In this document: positions 1-8,417 of the stretch, one piece after another
Layout of the letters: each line of letters opens with the position of its first letter
Position numbering within the stretch: the first letter of the stretch is position 1
NCBI RefSeq assembly: GCF_000196015.1
Contig: NC_007973.1
Coordinates: 3,844,001 to 3,908,000, forward strand
Length of the DNA stretch: 64,000 nt
From: Cupriavidus metallidurans CH34
Lineage (GTDB): Bacteria > Pseudomonadota > Gammaproteobacteria > Burkholderiales > Burkholderiaceae
Reading direction: 5' to 3'
Notes under the pieces: model-generated
Databases searched by the model: none
Seen by the model: only the letters and a program-made list of their open reading frames with translations
What the model was told of the DNA's origin: nothing
Program-made: the position numbers and the translations under genes

Positions 1-2
1 CG

Positions 3-542
3 GCTATCGGCATCGAGACCGTGGGGCAACTGGCGGAGGCCGACATCGCGCTGCTGCAGGCCCATTTCGGCCGCAATTACGCAAGCTGGCTGGCCGAAGT
101 GGCGAATGGGCGCGACGAGCGGCAGGTCGTGGTCAGCTCCGAACCCAAGTCGATGAGCCGCGAAACCACGTTCGAGCGTGATCTGCATCCGCGCGGCGAT
201 CGTCCGGTACTGTCCGAGCAATTCACCCGGCTTTGCATGCGCGTGGCCGAAGATCTGCGGCGCAAGGGCTACGTGGGGCGCACCGTCGGCATCAAGCTGC
301 GTTTCGACGACTTCCACACCGTTACGCGCGACCTGACGCTGACCGCCCACACCGCGGACGGCGCGACGATCCGGCATGGCGCCACCGAGTGCCTCAAGCG
401 TATCCCGCTGGAACGACGCATCCGGCTGCTCGGCGTACGCGTCAGCGCGCTGATCCCGGCCGCCGATCAGGGCGATGACCCCGCGCCGGTCCAGGAGGAA
501 TTGCGCTTCGATGCCGAGCCGGATTCCCCGGTTTTCCGTTGA
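3..542 (+). CDS. dinB: DNA polymerase IV (DinB), C-terminal fragment cut by the window edge
   Basis: This is the end of a Y-family translesion polymerase. The reading frame is open from base 3 and begins with A-I-G-I-E-T-V-G-Q-L, the helix-hairpin-helix that follows the palm/fingers in DinB. The little-finger domain follows, with the typical SxExT-like segment (PKSMSRETTF) and R-x-V-G-I-K-L-R-F-D-D-F. It ends with a short acidic tail that carries Q-x-x-L-R-F, which may be the beta-clamp-binding region of Pol IV. The catalytic palm with its acidic residues lies outside the window. Family knowledge says Pol IV bypasses N2-dG adducts and extends slipped primers. Identity is fairly secure; the start cannot be placed. 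Confidence 0.88.
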   Translation, partial: AIGIETVGQLAEADIALLQAHFGRNYASWLAEVANGRDERQVVVSSEPKSMSRETTFERDLHPRGDRPVLSEQFTRLCMRVAEDLRRKGYVGRTVGIKLRFDDFHTVTRDLTLTAHTADGATIRHGATECLKRIPLERRIRLLGVRVSALIPAADQGDDPAPVQEELRFDAEPDSPVFR

Positions 543-602
543 AGCGGGCTTGAATCCCCTGTGTCATACGGGCCTATCTATGTCCCGGTAGAATCGGCGG
601 CC

Positions 603-1799
603 ATGACATCCGCCACCGCCCAACGCGCCGACGCCCCTGCCGCCTGGATCACTCCCCTCCTGGCCACCGCGTGCGGCATGATCGTCGCCAACCTCTACTA
701 CGCCCAGCCACTGGTTGGTCCGATCGCGCGGGCGCTCGAGCTTTCTCCCGAGATCGCCGGCCTGATCGTCACGCTGATCCAGATCGGCTATTGCGTGGGC
801 CTGCTGCTGCTGGTGCCCTTGGGCGATATCGTCGAGAACCGCAAGCTTGTACTGGCGCTGATCGCCGGCTGTGCGGTGGCATTGGTCGCGGCAGCGCTGG
901 CTACGCACGCGAGCGTCTTCCTGATCGCTGGCTGCGCGATAGGCCTGTGCTCGGTGGCTGTGCAGGTACTGGTGCCGTTCGCGGCACACCTCGCGCCCGA
1001 ACATGCGCGCGGCCGGGCCGTCGGCAACGTGACCAGCGGCCTGCTGATGGGCATCATGCTGGCGCGCCCGGTATCGAGCCTGGTGGCGGACCTGTTCGGC
1101 TGGCATACGATCTTCGCCGCGTCGGCCGTGGCCATGGTGCTGCTTGGCGTGGTGCTGTCGCGCAAGCTGCCGCAGCGCCAGCCGGCGCCCGGCGTGAACT
1201 ATGTCGAGATGCTTGGTTCGATGGGGCACCTGTTGCGCACGCAGCCGGTGCTGCGGCGGCGCGCGATGTATCAGGCGAGCATGTTCGGCGTATTCAGCCT
1301 GTTCTGGACCACCACGCCGCTGTACCTGGCCGGGCCCGCTTTCCATATGTCCCAGACCGGCATCGCCGTGTTCGCGCTCGTGGGCGTGGCCGGCGCGATT
1401 GCCGCGCCGATGGCCGGCCGCTATGCCGATCGTGGCCACAGCCGCCAGATGACTGCCATCGCACTGGCGCTGGGCGCAGGCTCCTTCCTGCTGAGCCGCA
1501 TCGGCGTCGAAGGTTCGCTCATGTCACTGGCGGCCTTGACCGTCGCGGCCGTCGTGCTCGACTTTGCCGTGTCGGCCAACCTGGTGATCGGGCAGCGCGC
1601 GATCTTCTCTTTGTCCGCGGAACATCGCAGCCGCCTGAATGGGCTCTACATGGCCATCTTCTTCGTTGGCGGTGCGATCGGCTCGTCGGTTGGCGCATGG
1701 GCCTATGCGCGTGCCGGCTGGCCGCTGGCGAGCTGGATCGGCTTCGCCTTGCCGGCCATCGCCCTGCTCTATTTCCGAACCGAGCCTGCAAGCACCTGA
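603..1799 (+). CDS. MFS transporter, 12-TM drug/sugar efflux type
   Basis: A 398-residue major facilitator superfamily permease of the inner membrane. About twelve hydrophobic segments are visible. After the second helix, L-G-D-I-V-E-N-R-K resembles the MFS loop 2-3 signature (G-x-x-x-D-R-x-G-R-R), and a second copy, G-R-Y-A-D-R-G-H, lies at the start of the C-terminal half. N-L-Y-Y-A-Q-P-L in helix 1 is typical of the YgaY/YnfM-like exporter branch. I chose ATG 603 because the upstream GTG at 561 adds 14 residues unlike the family. The gene stands alone between dinB and the diguanylate cyclase. Substrate cannot be read from sequence; efflux of a small metabolite or drug is inferred from family. 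Confidence 0.85.
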   Translation: MTSATAQRADAPAAWITPLLATACGMIVANLYYAQPLVGPIARALELSPEIAGLIVTLIQIGYCVGLLLLVPLGDIVENRKLVLALIAGCAVALVAAALATHASVFLIAGCAIGLCSVAVQVLVPFAAHLAPEHARGRAVGNVTSGLLMGIMLARPVSSLVADLFGWHTIFAASAVAMVLLGVVLSRKLPQRQPAPGVNYVEMLGSMGHLLRTQPVLRRRAMYQASMFGVFSLFWTTTPLYLAGPAFHMSQTGIAVFALVGVAGAIAAPMAGRYADRGHSRQMTAIALALGAGSFLLSRIGVEGSLMSLAALTVAAVVLDFAVSANLVIGQRAIFSLSAEHRSRLNGLYMAIFFVGGAIGSSVGAWAYARAGWPLASWIGFALPAIALLYFRTEPAST

Positions 1800-1943
1800 C
1801 AGCGGTTGAATCAGGCGCAAGACGTTCGTCTCCCGTGCACCAGACGTCGTCGTGTGCTCTACACTGTGCCAGCATATCGGTACCATCATTCCTGAATCCG
1901 TCGTCGCAGTACCCGCAAGATGCGGGCTTGCCGGAGACGTCCA

Positions 1944-3707
1944 ATGGCATGGCACAAACTGCTTCCGCGGCCGCGCTGGCTGCCGCGCGCGGCACTGATA
2001 TATCCGCAGCGCGTGGTGGTGGTGGGATTTGGCCTGGCGATGCTGCTGATGCTTGTCGTGGCGATGCGCGACCTTTACCTGCTGCGCGAGCGCGTCCTGA
2101 TCCTGCATCAACACGATCTGGTGCTGCGCGCACTTGGCGCGGAAGCGGTTATCAATGCGGAACGGTTCAAGTTATCGTTCGTGCGCGATTACGCGCAGCA
2201 GCTTCTCGAACTCCAGCAGGGTACGAAAGCGTCCACTGACGGCGATATCGAACGTGCCTATGCGGCACGCAATGAACCTGTCTGGGAATTGCAGGTACCA
2301 CTTGGCGACGCGCCGATCGTGGGGGTGTCGCCCCAGATCCTGAAAGGACTGCAAGGTTTCGAACGCCGCGACGAGGACCTGCGGGCGGATCTGCTGGCCG
2401 CGCGTCAGCTCAGCCATGTGCTGGGTGTCAGCCAGCGCAGCGACCGTCCCGATGGCACGGTGACGTTCATCTCGAGCAACGGCTTTTACGTGACATATCC
2501 CGCGTTGCCACCGGACAGGGCTCCTGCCCTGATCAAACGCTTCAGCGGGATCGACTATTACCGCAGCCTGCTTCCCGATCGCGACCCCAGCCACGAGATG
2601 CGCTGGGCACAGGTCTACACGCAGTTCGAAAGCACGCAGCTGCGCACGACACTGAGCGTGCCGGTCTACGTCGCGCAACGCTTCCGCGGCGTGGTGGCCG
2701 TGGACCTGGAGATTCGCCGTCTGCGTGACCTGATTGGCTTGCCGGAGATCCTGGGGTCTCATCGCTACCTGCTGGACCGTAATGGCAATGTAATCGTCTC
2801 GAGTCAGACCGGAGGCAAGACCAATTTGCGCTGGCCTGACGATTTCGCCGGGGACCTCCGCAATACACCCGTGTCGGACCTCATCTCGCAAGGCACGGGC
2901 ATGCGGCACGTCAACGGCCAGTATGTGTACTTCCAGCGCGTGGGCAATGCCGGCAACTGGCTAATGGTGGACACGCTCGACGAATACGATGTCTATGCGA
3001 CAGTGGCCCGGCGCCTCAGCTTGCCATTGCTGACGATCTGGTTCCTGCTGCCTGTGCTGATGTATGTCACGCTGCGTGTGGTGACGCTGCTGTTTGACCA
3101 CTATCTGGCCGCCGGCAGGAAACTCCAGCAGATGGCTGAAACCGATCCCTTGACGCAACTGGCCAACCGGCGCCGCTTTAGCGAACAGTTCAAAAAGGAA
3201 ACGGCCCGCCGGCAGCGCGATGGCACGCCGCTGGCCATGCTGATGCTCGACATTGACTACTTCAAGCGCGTGAACGACAAATGGGGCCACGCCAGCGGCG
3301 ATTGCGTGCTCATGGCGATGGCGGACCTGATGCGCAAGCACTTGCGCGAGATTGACTTTCCCGCCCGCCTTGGCGGCGAGGAATTCGCGGTACTGCTCCC
3401 GGGCGCGTCGTCGGATGAAGCCGTGGCGGCGGCCGAGCGCCTGCGCCTGGCCGTGGAAGCCGCGTTCGTCGAGGCGGCACCCGACGCGCCGCAGCCCGAC
3501 ACGGGCGACGGACGCATCCGCTTCACCGTGTCTATTGGTGTTGCAGAAGCCGGGACCGACGGATGCCAGACACTCGACGCCATGCTGGCAGTGGCCGACC
3601 GCCGGCTCTATGTCGCCAAGGAAGCGGGGCGTAATCGGGTATGCGCGACGGATGCGCCGGTCGGAAGTGCGGCGGTGCCATCGATGCAGCGACAAGGCAA
3701 CTCATGA
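1944..3707 (+). CDS. Membrane-bound diguanylate cyclase with periplasmic sensor domain
   Basis: This 587-residue protein makes cyclic di-GMP from two GTP. An N-terminal basic segment leads into a first transmembrane helix (about residues 20-45). A periplasmic Cache-like sensor region of roughly 300 residues follows, then a second helix (about 355-380) and a cytoplasmic GGDEF domain. The active-site signature is G-G-E-E-F at about residue 477. An intact inhibitory I-site R-E-I-D sits exactly five residues before it, so product feedback inhibition is expected. No EAL domain is present, so I infer a synthase only. ATG 1944 is preferred over 1920 because GGAGA stands about 8 bases upstream. The ligand is unknown. 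Confidence 0.9.
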   Translation: MAWHKLLPRPRWLPRAALIYPQRVVVVGFGLAMLLMLVVAMRDLYLLRERVLILHQHDLVLRALGAEAVINAERFKLSFVRDYAQQLLELQQGTKASTDGDIERAYAARNEPVWELQVPLGDAPIVGVSPQILKGLQGFERRDEDLRADLLAARQLSHVLGVSQRSDRPDGTVTFISSNGFYVTYPALPPDRAPALIKRFSGIDYYRSLLPDRDPSHEMRWAQVYTQFESTQLRTTLSVPVYVAQRFRGVVAVDLEIRRLRDLIGLPEILGSHRYLLDRNGNVIVSSQTGGKTNLRWPDDFAGDLRNTPVSDLISQGTGMRHVNGQYVYFQRVGNAGNWLMVDTLDEYDVYATVARRLSLPLLTIWFLLPVLMYVTLRVVTLLFDHYLAAGRKLQQMAETDPLTQLANRRRFSEQFKKETARRQRDGTPLAMLMLDIDYFKRVNDKWGHASGDCVLMAMADLMRKHLREIDFPARLGGEEFAVLLPGASSDEAVAAAERLRLAVEAAFVEAAPDAPQPDTGDGRIRFTVSIGVAEAGTDGCQTLDAMLAVADRRLYVAKEAGRNRVCATDAPVGSAAVPSMQRQGNS

Positions 3708-3715
3708 CCAGCTCC

Positions 3716-3749
3716 TTGCGCGGGGATACGGCAAGTGCGCCCCGCGCAA
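3716..3749. terminator. Hairpin between convergent genes
   Basis: A perfect 10-bp inverted repeat, TTGCGCGGGG with CCCCGCGCAA, encloses a 14-base loop. It lies just after the diguanylate cyclase stop and before the stop of the opposite-strand coiled-coil gene. There is no U-tract on either side, so intrinsic termination is only probable. Confidence 0.45.
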
Positions 3750-3768
3750 ATCCATTGCGCATTTCAAC

Positions 3769-4263
3769 TCAGCGCACGAGAAATGCGATGTCGTCGGCGG
3801 TGATGACCGACACCGGAATACCCTTGCGACGCTGAAACAGGATGTGTTGCTGAACGCGGCTACGTTGCTCGGCGAAGACTGCGGGTTCGATCGCCAGGCC
3901 GCTGCGCGCGTAGTGCTGCACCAGCAGCTTGTAGGCGCGATGGCGGATCTGGAGCGTCTCGTTGTCCGCCCGCAGGCGCTGCCATTCGTCGGGGCTCAGG
4001 TCAAGCGTGTGATTGAGTTCGTCGACCGTGCGGGAATGCAAATCGCGATAGAGATCGCGTTCGGCTTCCATGCGGTGCAGTTCGTCACGCAGCGCGGTGA
4101 TCTTGCGCTGGAGCTTGAGCGACTGGCTGACGGCCGCCTGCATGCCCTTGGCCGCTTCCAGTGCCTGGTTGGCCGCCGCCATGGTGCTTTTCCACAGGCC
4201 GCGATCGCTTGCCGCGCCGAGTTCCGGCACCCAGCCGTCCGACGCCTTGATTATCGTATCCAT
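3769..4263 (-). CDS. Conserved-looking hypothetical protein with central coiled coil
   Basis: I do not recognise this gene. From ATG 4263 it encodes 164 residues beginning M-D-T-I-I-K-A-S-D-G-W. A long helical, heptad-rich stretch rich in K, R, E, L and Q covers about residues 25-75 (LKLQRKITALRDELHRM and onward). A basic, aromatic segment with H-R-A-Y-K-L-L-V-Q-H-Y follows, then a C-terminal end K-G-I-P-V-S-V-I-T-A-D-D. There is no signal peptide, transmembrane helix or cysteine. ATG 4284 (seven residues longer) is an alternative start; the frame stays open further upstream but with low-complexity content. It is monocistronic, convergent with the diguanylate cyclase. Codon use resembles its neighbours, so a real gene is likely. 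Confidence 0.6.
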   Translation of the reverse strand: MDTIIKASDGWVPELGAASDRGLWKSTMAAANQALEAAKGMQAAVSQSLKLQRKITALRDELHRMEAERDLYRDLHSRTVDELNHTLDLSPDEWQRLRADNETLQIRHRAYKLLVQHYARSGLAIEPAVFAEQRSRVQQHILFQRRKGIPVSVITADDIAFLVR

Positions 4264-4674
4264 CTTGACCCCAGTAACACCCATTGAAACTTCTGTTTTG
4301 TTGGCCGATTCGCATCGTCGTGCGTCGGTCCGGATCGTTCTTGTCATTGCTCCGTCCGTGCGGCAGGCAACTGAAATCCATCGTAGTGAGATGTATGTCG
4401 GCCGCCAAGTCAAAGATGTTTAGATCAGATTTCCCCCCAGCCGGCGATGCCGAAATGCGACAGCGGCAATGACCTGCGACGGCAGACAAAGCAAACAACA
4501 CCACGTAAACCCCAACACATTTGCTGACGTTTTGACAGGCATTTGACAGTTTCGGCCATCTAGAATTCGGGCCATGATCGCCGATGTCCATGCCTTCGGC
4601 AGTCTGGCCAAATACATCGTGGCCGTTCTCTCAGTACAACCACAACATTCCAATAAAGACAGGAGACAGCATTG
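4264..4674. other. Divergent intergenic region upstream of tctC
   Basis: About 410 bases separate the coiled-coil gene from tctC and are noticeably AT-richer than the flanks. Two TTGACA hexamers, at 4532-4537 and 4543-4548, lie 11 bases apart on the plus strand. No -10 box at 16-18 bp spacing stands out for either; TAGAAT at 4561 is too close to one and too far from the other. No riboswitch-like structure was recognised. The tctC ribosome-binding site AGGAGA is at 4661. No tctD/tctE regulator genes are adjacent. Confidence 0.4.
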
Positions 4675-5643
4675 ATGAATCGCTCGTTCGCCCGTTTCAC
4701 GCACGCCTTCGTCGCCTCCGCGACGCTGGCCGCCGCCGTGGTGGCCGCTCCGGCCTACGCTGTGGACTCCCTCAAGGTCATGATCGGCGCCAACCCCGGC
4801 GGCGGTTTCGACCAGACCGGCCGCACCATCGGCGCGGCAATGGTGGCAGCTGGCGCGGCCAAGAGCGCCTCCTATGACAACAAGGGCGGCGCGGGCGGCA
4901 CCATCGGCCTGACCCAGTTCGTCAACACCGACAAGGGCAACCCGAACGCGCTGATCGTGACCGGCGCCGTGATGGTCGGCGCGATCGAGACGAACCACCC
5001 GCCGGTGACCCTGAAGAACGCCACGCCGATCGCGCGCCTGTTCGCGGACACGATGGTGCTGACGGTGCCGGCCAGCTCGCCGATCAAGTCGATCAAGGAC
5101 CTGACCACGCAGCTGAAGGCCAATCCGGGCAGCGTGAGCTGGGGCGGCGGTTCGAAGGGTTCGATCGACCACATCCTGGCTGGCCTGATCGCCAAGGAAG
5201 CTGGCGTGGACCCGAAGAAGATCAACTATGTGCCGTTCCAGGGCGGTGGTGAAGCCTCGGCATCGATCCTGGGCGGCCACGTGACCGTCGGTATCGCTGG
5301 CGTGTCCGAGTTCCTGCCGTTCATCAAGACCGGCAAGATGCGCGCGCTGGCCGTGACGTCGAAGGATCGCACCGCCGATATCCCGACGCTCAAGGAGCAA
5401 GGCATCAACGTCGAGATCTACAACTGGCGCGGTGTTTATGGCGCGCCTGGCATCTCGGCCGAACAGCGCAAGGCGATGATCGACGCCGTGGTCAAGGGCA
5501 CCGAGAACCCGGTCTGGAAGGACGCGCTCCAGAAGAACGACTGGACGCCGTTCCTGCTGACCGGCGACGAGTTCGGCAAGTTCGTCGACGCGGAATCCGC
5601 CCGCCTGGGTGGCACGCTGCGCGAACTCGGCGTCGCCAAGTAA
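4675..5643 (+). CDS. tctC: Tripartite tricarboxylate transporter receptor, TctC/Bug family
   Basis: A 322-residue periplasmic solute-binding protein of the Bug family. An N-terminal signal peptide (basic start, Ala-rich core, cleavage near A-P-A-Y-A-V at about residue 25) is followed by two Bug domains. The family ligand loops are visible: G-A-N-P-G-G-G-F-D-Q-T-G-R near residue 38, N-K-G-G-A-G-G-T-I-G near 68 and G-G-G-E-A near 189. ATG 4675 follows AGGAGACAG. It is first in tctC-tctB-tctA, so it should deliver a di- or tricarboxylate to the membrane subunits. Bug proteins bind ligands as diverse as citrate, glutamate, nicotinate and phthalates, so citrate should not be assumed. Confidence 0.93.
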   Translation: MNRSFARFTHAFVASATLAAAVVAAPAYAVDSLKVMIGANPGGGFDQTGRTIGAAMVAAGAAKSASYDNKGGAGGTIGLTQFVNTDKGNPNALIVTGAVMVGAIETNHPPVTLKNATPIARLFADTMVLTVPASSPIKSIKDLTTQLKANPGSVSWGGGSKGSIDHILAGLIAKEAGVDPKKINYVPFQGGGEASASILGGHVTVGIAGVSEFLPFIKTGKMRALAVTSKDRTADIPTLKEQGINVEIYNWRGVYGAPGISAEQRKAMIDAVVKGTENPVWKDALQKNDWTPFLLTGDEFGKFVDAESARLGGTLRELGVAK

Positions 5644-5769
5644 GACCGCTCCACAGGGGCCCGGCGCGCAAGCCGCGGTCCCCGACGACCAGCAAGCACG
5701 CGGAAGTTCGTTTCACCCTGTCGTTCCCGCCCGGCCGCCGACCGTCATGTCCGGCGGCGCGGAGAGCGG

Positions 5770-5834
5770 CACGGGGCCCGGTGCCGCCACCTGCGATGCA
5801 CCAAAAACAAACCATATCGTCACCGGGCCCCGTG
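5770..5834 (+). repeat. Inverted repeat between tctC and tctB
   Basis: CACGGGGCCCGGTG at 5770-5783 is the exact reverse complement of CACCGGGCCCCGTG at 5821-5834, giving a 14-bp GC-rich stem around a 37-base loop. Each arm is itself nearly palindromic, so two local hairpins could form instead. It lies in the 227-base gap between tctC and tctB, where a stem could protect tctC mRNA or reduce readthrough into the membrane genes; that role is inference. Confidence 0.6.
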
Positions 5835-5870
5835 ACCGTGCGGGTGGCAGGACCATCCGAGAGCCCCATC

Positions 5871-6344
5871 ATGAAACCATCCCACGTCTCCATCGGCGTC
5901 GCCATCCTGGCGGTGTCCGCCTTCTTCTTTGCCGGATTGCCGGGTATTTCCGGCGATGAAGGCTATGCCGGCCTGTCGCCGCGCTTCGTCCCCACGCTGG
6001 TGGCCATCGGCCTGGCGGTGTGCGGCGCGCTGCTGACGTGGCAAGGCGTGCGCGGCGGCTTCCGCAACATGCCCGAAGAGGATGCCGAACTGCCGTCGGC
6101 GCCGCACAACTTCAAGGGCTTCCTGTGGGTGGCGTTGGGGCTGGTGGCCAACATGGCGCTGATCGGCACGCTGGGCTTTGTGTTTTCGTCGACGCTGATG
6201 ATGGTGTGCGTCGCGCGTGGCTATGGCAGCCGCCGCATCGTGCGTGATGCGCTGATCGGCCTGCTCATCACGGTGCCGATGTGGGCGCTGTTCGAATTCT
6301 TGCTCGGCATCAACCTGCCGCTGCTGCCGGTAGCGGGCTTCTGA
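5871..6344 (+). CDS. tctB: Tripartite tricarboxylate transporter small membrane subunit TctB
   Basis: A 157-residue inner-membrane protein with four hydrophobic helices (about residues 5-25, 43-63, 83-105 and 125-150), the usual size and topology of TctB. The loop between helices 1 and 2 carries the G-L-S-P-R-F-V-P segment common in the family. ATG 5871 follows GAGAG and starts directly before the first helix; the frame is open further upstream but without membrane or signal character. It lies 28 bases before tctA and 227 bases after tctC. The subunit works with TctA and is required for carboxylate uptake, although its exact mechanistic role in the family is poorly defined. Confidence 0.9.
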   Translation: MKPSHVSIGVAILAVSAFFFAGLPGISGDEGYAGLSPRFVPTLVAIGLAVCGALLTWQGVRGGFRNMPEEDAELPSAPHNFKGFLWVALGLVANMALIGTLGFVFSSTLMMVCVARGYGSRRIVRDALIGLLITVPMWALFEFLLGINLPLLPVAGF

Positions 6345-6372
6345 GCCCGCACCCCAACGGGAGGAACGAAAC

Positions 6373-7887
6373 ATGGATACCCTGAACCAGTTGATGCACG
6401 GCTTTGCCGTGGCCATCACGCCGCTTAACCTGATGTGGGCCCTGGTGGGCTGCTTCCTGGGCACCGCGATCGGCGTGCTGCCGGGCATCGGCCCGGCGCT
6501 GACCGTGGCAATGCTGCTGCCTCTGACCGCGAAGGTGGAACCGACCGCCGCGCTGATCATGTTCGCCGGCATCTACTACGGCGCGATGTACGGCGGCTCG
6601 ACGACCTCGATCCTGATGAACACGCCGGGCGAGTCGTCGACAATGGTCACCGCGATGGAAGGCAACCTGATGGCCAAGAACGGCCGTGCCGGCCCGGCGC
6701 TGGCCACGGCCGCGATCGGTTCCTTCGTAGCGGGCACGATCGCCACGGTGCTGCTGTCGATGTTCGCGCCGGTGGCTGCCGACGTGGCGCTGCAGTTTGG
6801 CCCGGGCGAGTACTTCATGATCATGCTGCTGGCCTTCACGACCGTTTCGGCCGTGCTCGGTTCGTCGCTGCTGCGCGGCATGACCAGCCTGTTCCTGGGT
6901 CTTGGTATCGGCCTGATCGGCATGGATTCGCTGTCCGGCCAGACACGCTATTCGATGGACGTGCAGGAACTCTACGACGGTATCGACATTGTCGTGGTGG
7001 CCGTGGGCCTGTTCGCGGTGGGCGAGGCGCTGTTCAACGCCTTCTTCCCGCAGCCCGAAGGCACGTTCAACAAACTGAGCTCGGTCCACATGAACAAGTC
7101 GGACTGGAAGCGCTCGGTGCCGGCCTGGATTCGCGGCACGGTTATCGGCTTCCCGTTCGGCCTGATTCCGGCCGGCGGCGCGGAGATTCCGACGTTCCTG
7201 TCGTATGCCACTGAGAAGAAGCTGTCCGACCACAAGGACGAGTTCGGCCGCGTTGGCGCGATCGAAGGCGTGGCTGGCCCCGAGGCCGCCAACAACGCCG
7301 CGGTGACCGCCACGCTGGCCCCGCTGCTGACGCTGGGCATCCCGACTTCGAACACCACGGCAATCTTGCTGGCGGCGTTCCAGAACTACAACCTGCAACC
7401 GGGTCCGATGCTGTTCCAGACCTCGGGCGATCTGGTGTGGGGTCTGCTCGCTTCGCTGTATATCGGCAACGTGATGCTGCTGGTGCTGAACCTGCCGGCA
7501 ATCGGCCTGTGGGTGCGCATGCTGCGCGTGCCGACGCCGCTGCTGTACGGTGGCATTCTGATCTTCGCAGGCCTGGGCGCGTACGGCATCCGCCAGTCGT
7601 GGTTCGATCTGCTGCTGCTGTTCGTGATCGGCCTGCTCGGCATGGCGATGCGCCGCTTCGATTTCCCGACCGCGCCAGTCATCGTCGGCCTGATTCTGGG
7701 GCCGATGGCCGAGAAGCAGCTTCGCAATGCGCTGTCGATCGGTCAGGGCGACTGGAGCCTGTTCATCAAGCAGCCGATCTCGGCAACCATCCTGGCCATG
7801 ACCGTGGCGGTGGTGGTGCTCCCGCGTCTGCTGCGCTGGCACGCCAGCCGTACAACCGCGCGCGCGGAAGCGGACAACGCGGCATAA
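6373..7887 (+). CDS. tctA: Tripartite tricarboxylate transporter large membrane subunit TctA
   Basis: The 504-residue permease of the TTT transporter, with eleven to twelve predicted membrane helices. The conserved N-terminal loop [11 protein letters not shown] appears at about residues 38-48. [14 protein letters not shown] near 72-85, a family hallmark thought to line the transport path, follows it. A second repeat carries [16 protein letters not shown] and [10 protein letters not shown], mirroring the first. A good ribosome-binding site (GGGAGGAACG) precedes ATG 6373. It is the last gene of tctCBA; hairpins lie just downstream. Transport is secondary and cation-coupled by family knowledge. 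Confidence 0.95.
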   Translation: MDTLNQLMHGFAVAITPLNLMWALVGCFLGTAIGVLPGIGPALTVAMLLPLTAKVEPTAALIMFAGIYYGAMYGGSTTSILMNTPGESSTMVTAMEGNLMAKNGRAGPALATAAIGSFVAGTIATVLLSMFAPVAADVALQFGPGEYFMIMLLAFTTVSAVLGSSLLRGMTSLFLGLGIGLIGMDSLSGQTRYSMDVQELYDGIDIVVVAVGLFAVGEALFNAFFPQPEGTFNKLSSVHMNKSDWKRSVPAWIRGTVIGFPFGLIPAGGAEIPTFLSYATEKKLSDHKDEFGRVGAIEGVAGPEAANNAAVTATLAPLLTLGIPTSNTTAILLAAFQNYNLQPGPMLFQTSGDLVWGLLASLYIGNVMLLVLNLPAIGLWVRMLRVPTPLLYGGILIFAGLGAYGIRQSWFDLLLLFVIGLLGMAMRRFDFPTAPVIVGLILGPMAEKQLRNALSIGQGDWSLFIKQPISATILAMTVAVVVLPRLLRWHASRTTARAEADNAA

Positions 7888-7897
7888 ATCCCAGGTA

Positions 7898-7948
7898 CCG
7901 CCCTTCGGGGCGGCCCGGCGGGTTTGGGCAGGGGGCTTCGGCCCCCTG
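7898..7948 (+). terminator. Two consecutive UUCG-tetraloop hairpins after tctA
   Basis: CCGCCC-TTCG-GGGCGG at 7898-7913 and CAGGGGGC-TTCG-GCCCCCTG at 7929-7948 are both perfect stems capped by the very stable UUCG loop. They end the tctCBA transcript region. No U-run follows, so they may act as RNA 3-prime stabilisers or partial terminators rather than classic intrinsic terminators. Confidence 0.5.
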
Positions 7949-7992
7949 TATCATTGGCGCAAACAACATCGTGCGCCGAGGAGACACGGATC

Positions 7993-8409
7993 GTGCCCGA
8001 ATCCACTTTCACGCTAGCCGACATCGACGCCACGCTCGAACGCGTGCTGGCCCCCTGGGTGCGTGAGCTTGGCCTGCGTGCCGAAGCCGTCGATGCCGAT
8101 GGCGTGACACTGCGTCTGCCTTTCAGCGAAAGCCTTCGCCACGCCGGCGGCGTGGTGTGCGGGCAGGTGCTGATGTCCGCGGCGGACACGGCGATGATCG
8201 TCGCCATCGCGAACGCCCTGGGCAATTTCCGCCCGATGACGACCGTCAGCCTCACCACCAACTTCATGCGTCCCGTGATCGACGGCGATGTGCTTGTGCG
8301 CGCCAACGTGTTGCGGCTCGGCAAGACCGTGGTGTTCGGCGAGATCGAACTCACTGGCAAGGACGGCAAGCTCGCCGTGCAGGCCACTACCACCTACGCG
8401 CTGCTTTGA
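7993..8409 (+). CDS. PaaI-family hotdog thioesterase
   Basis: A 138-residue single hotdog-fold protein that probably hydrolyses acyl-CoA or aryl-CoA thioesters in the cytoplasm. The core helix segment H-A-G-G-V-V-C-G-Q-V-L-M-S-A-A-D-T-A resembles the PaaI/YdiI consensus H-x-x-G-x-x-H-G-G, except that Cys stands where the second His is usual. Downstream M-T-T-V-S-L-T-T-N-F-M-R-P is the typical strand after the hot-dog helix. I chose the GTG at 7993 because GAGGAG stands about 10 bases upstream; an ATG at 7924 would add a GC-hairpin-encoded leader. It is followed after 8 bases by a patatin-like gene, suggesting a two-gene lipid or acyl-thioester unit. Confidence 0.8.
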   Translation: MPESTFTLADIDATLERVLAPWVRELGLRAEAVDADGVTLRLPFSESLRHAGGVVCGQVLMSAADTAMIVAIANALGNFRPMTTVSLTTNFMRPVIDGDVLVRANVLRLGKTVVFGEIELTGKDGKLAVQATTTYALL

Positions 8410-8417
8410 ACGCCGGC

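Noticed and set aside
4532..4571. Tandem TTGACA hexamers as the tctC promoter
   Set aside because: No -10 element at acceptable spacing for either hexamer, so a promoter could not be annotated with confidence.
6310..7842. Minus-strand frame of 510 codons opposite tctA
   Set aside because: Antisense composition and no ribosome-binding site; tctA signatures are complete on the plus strand.
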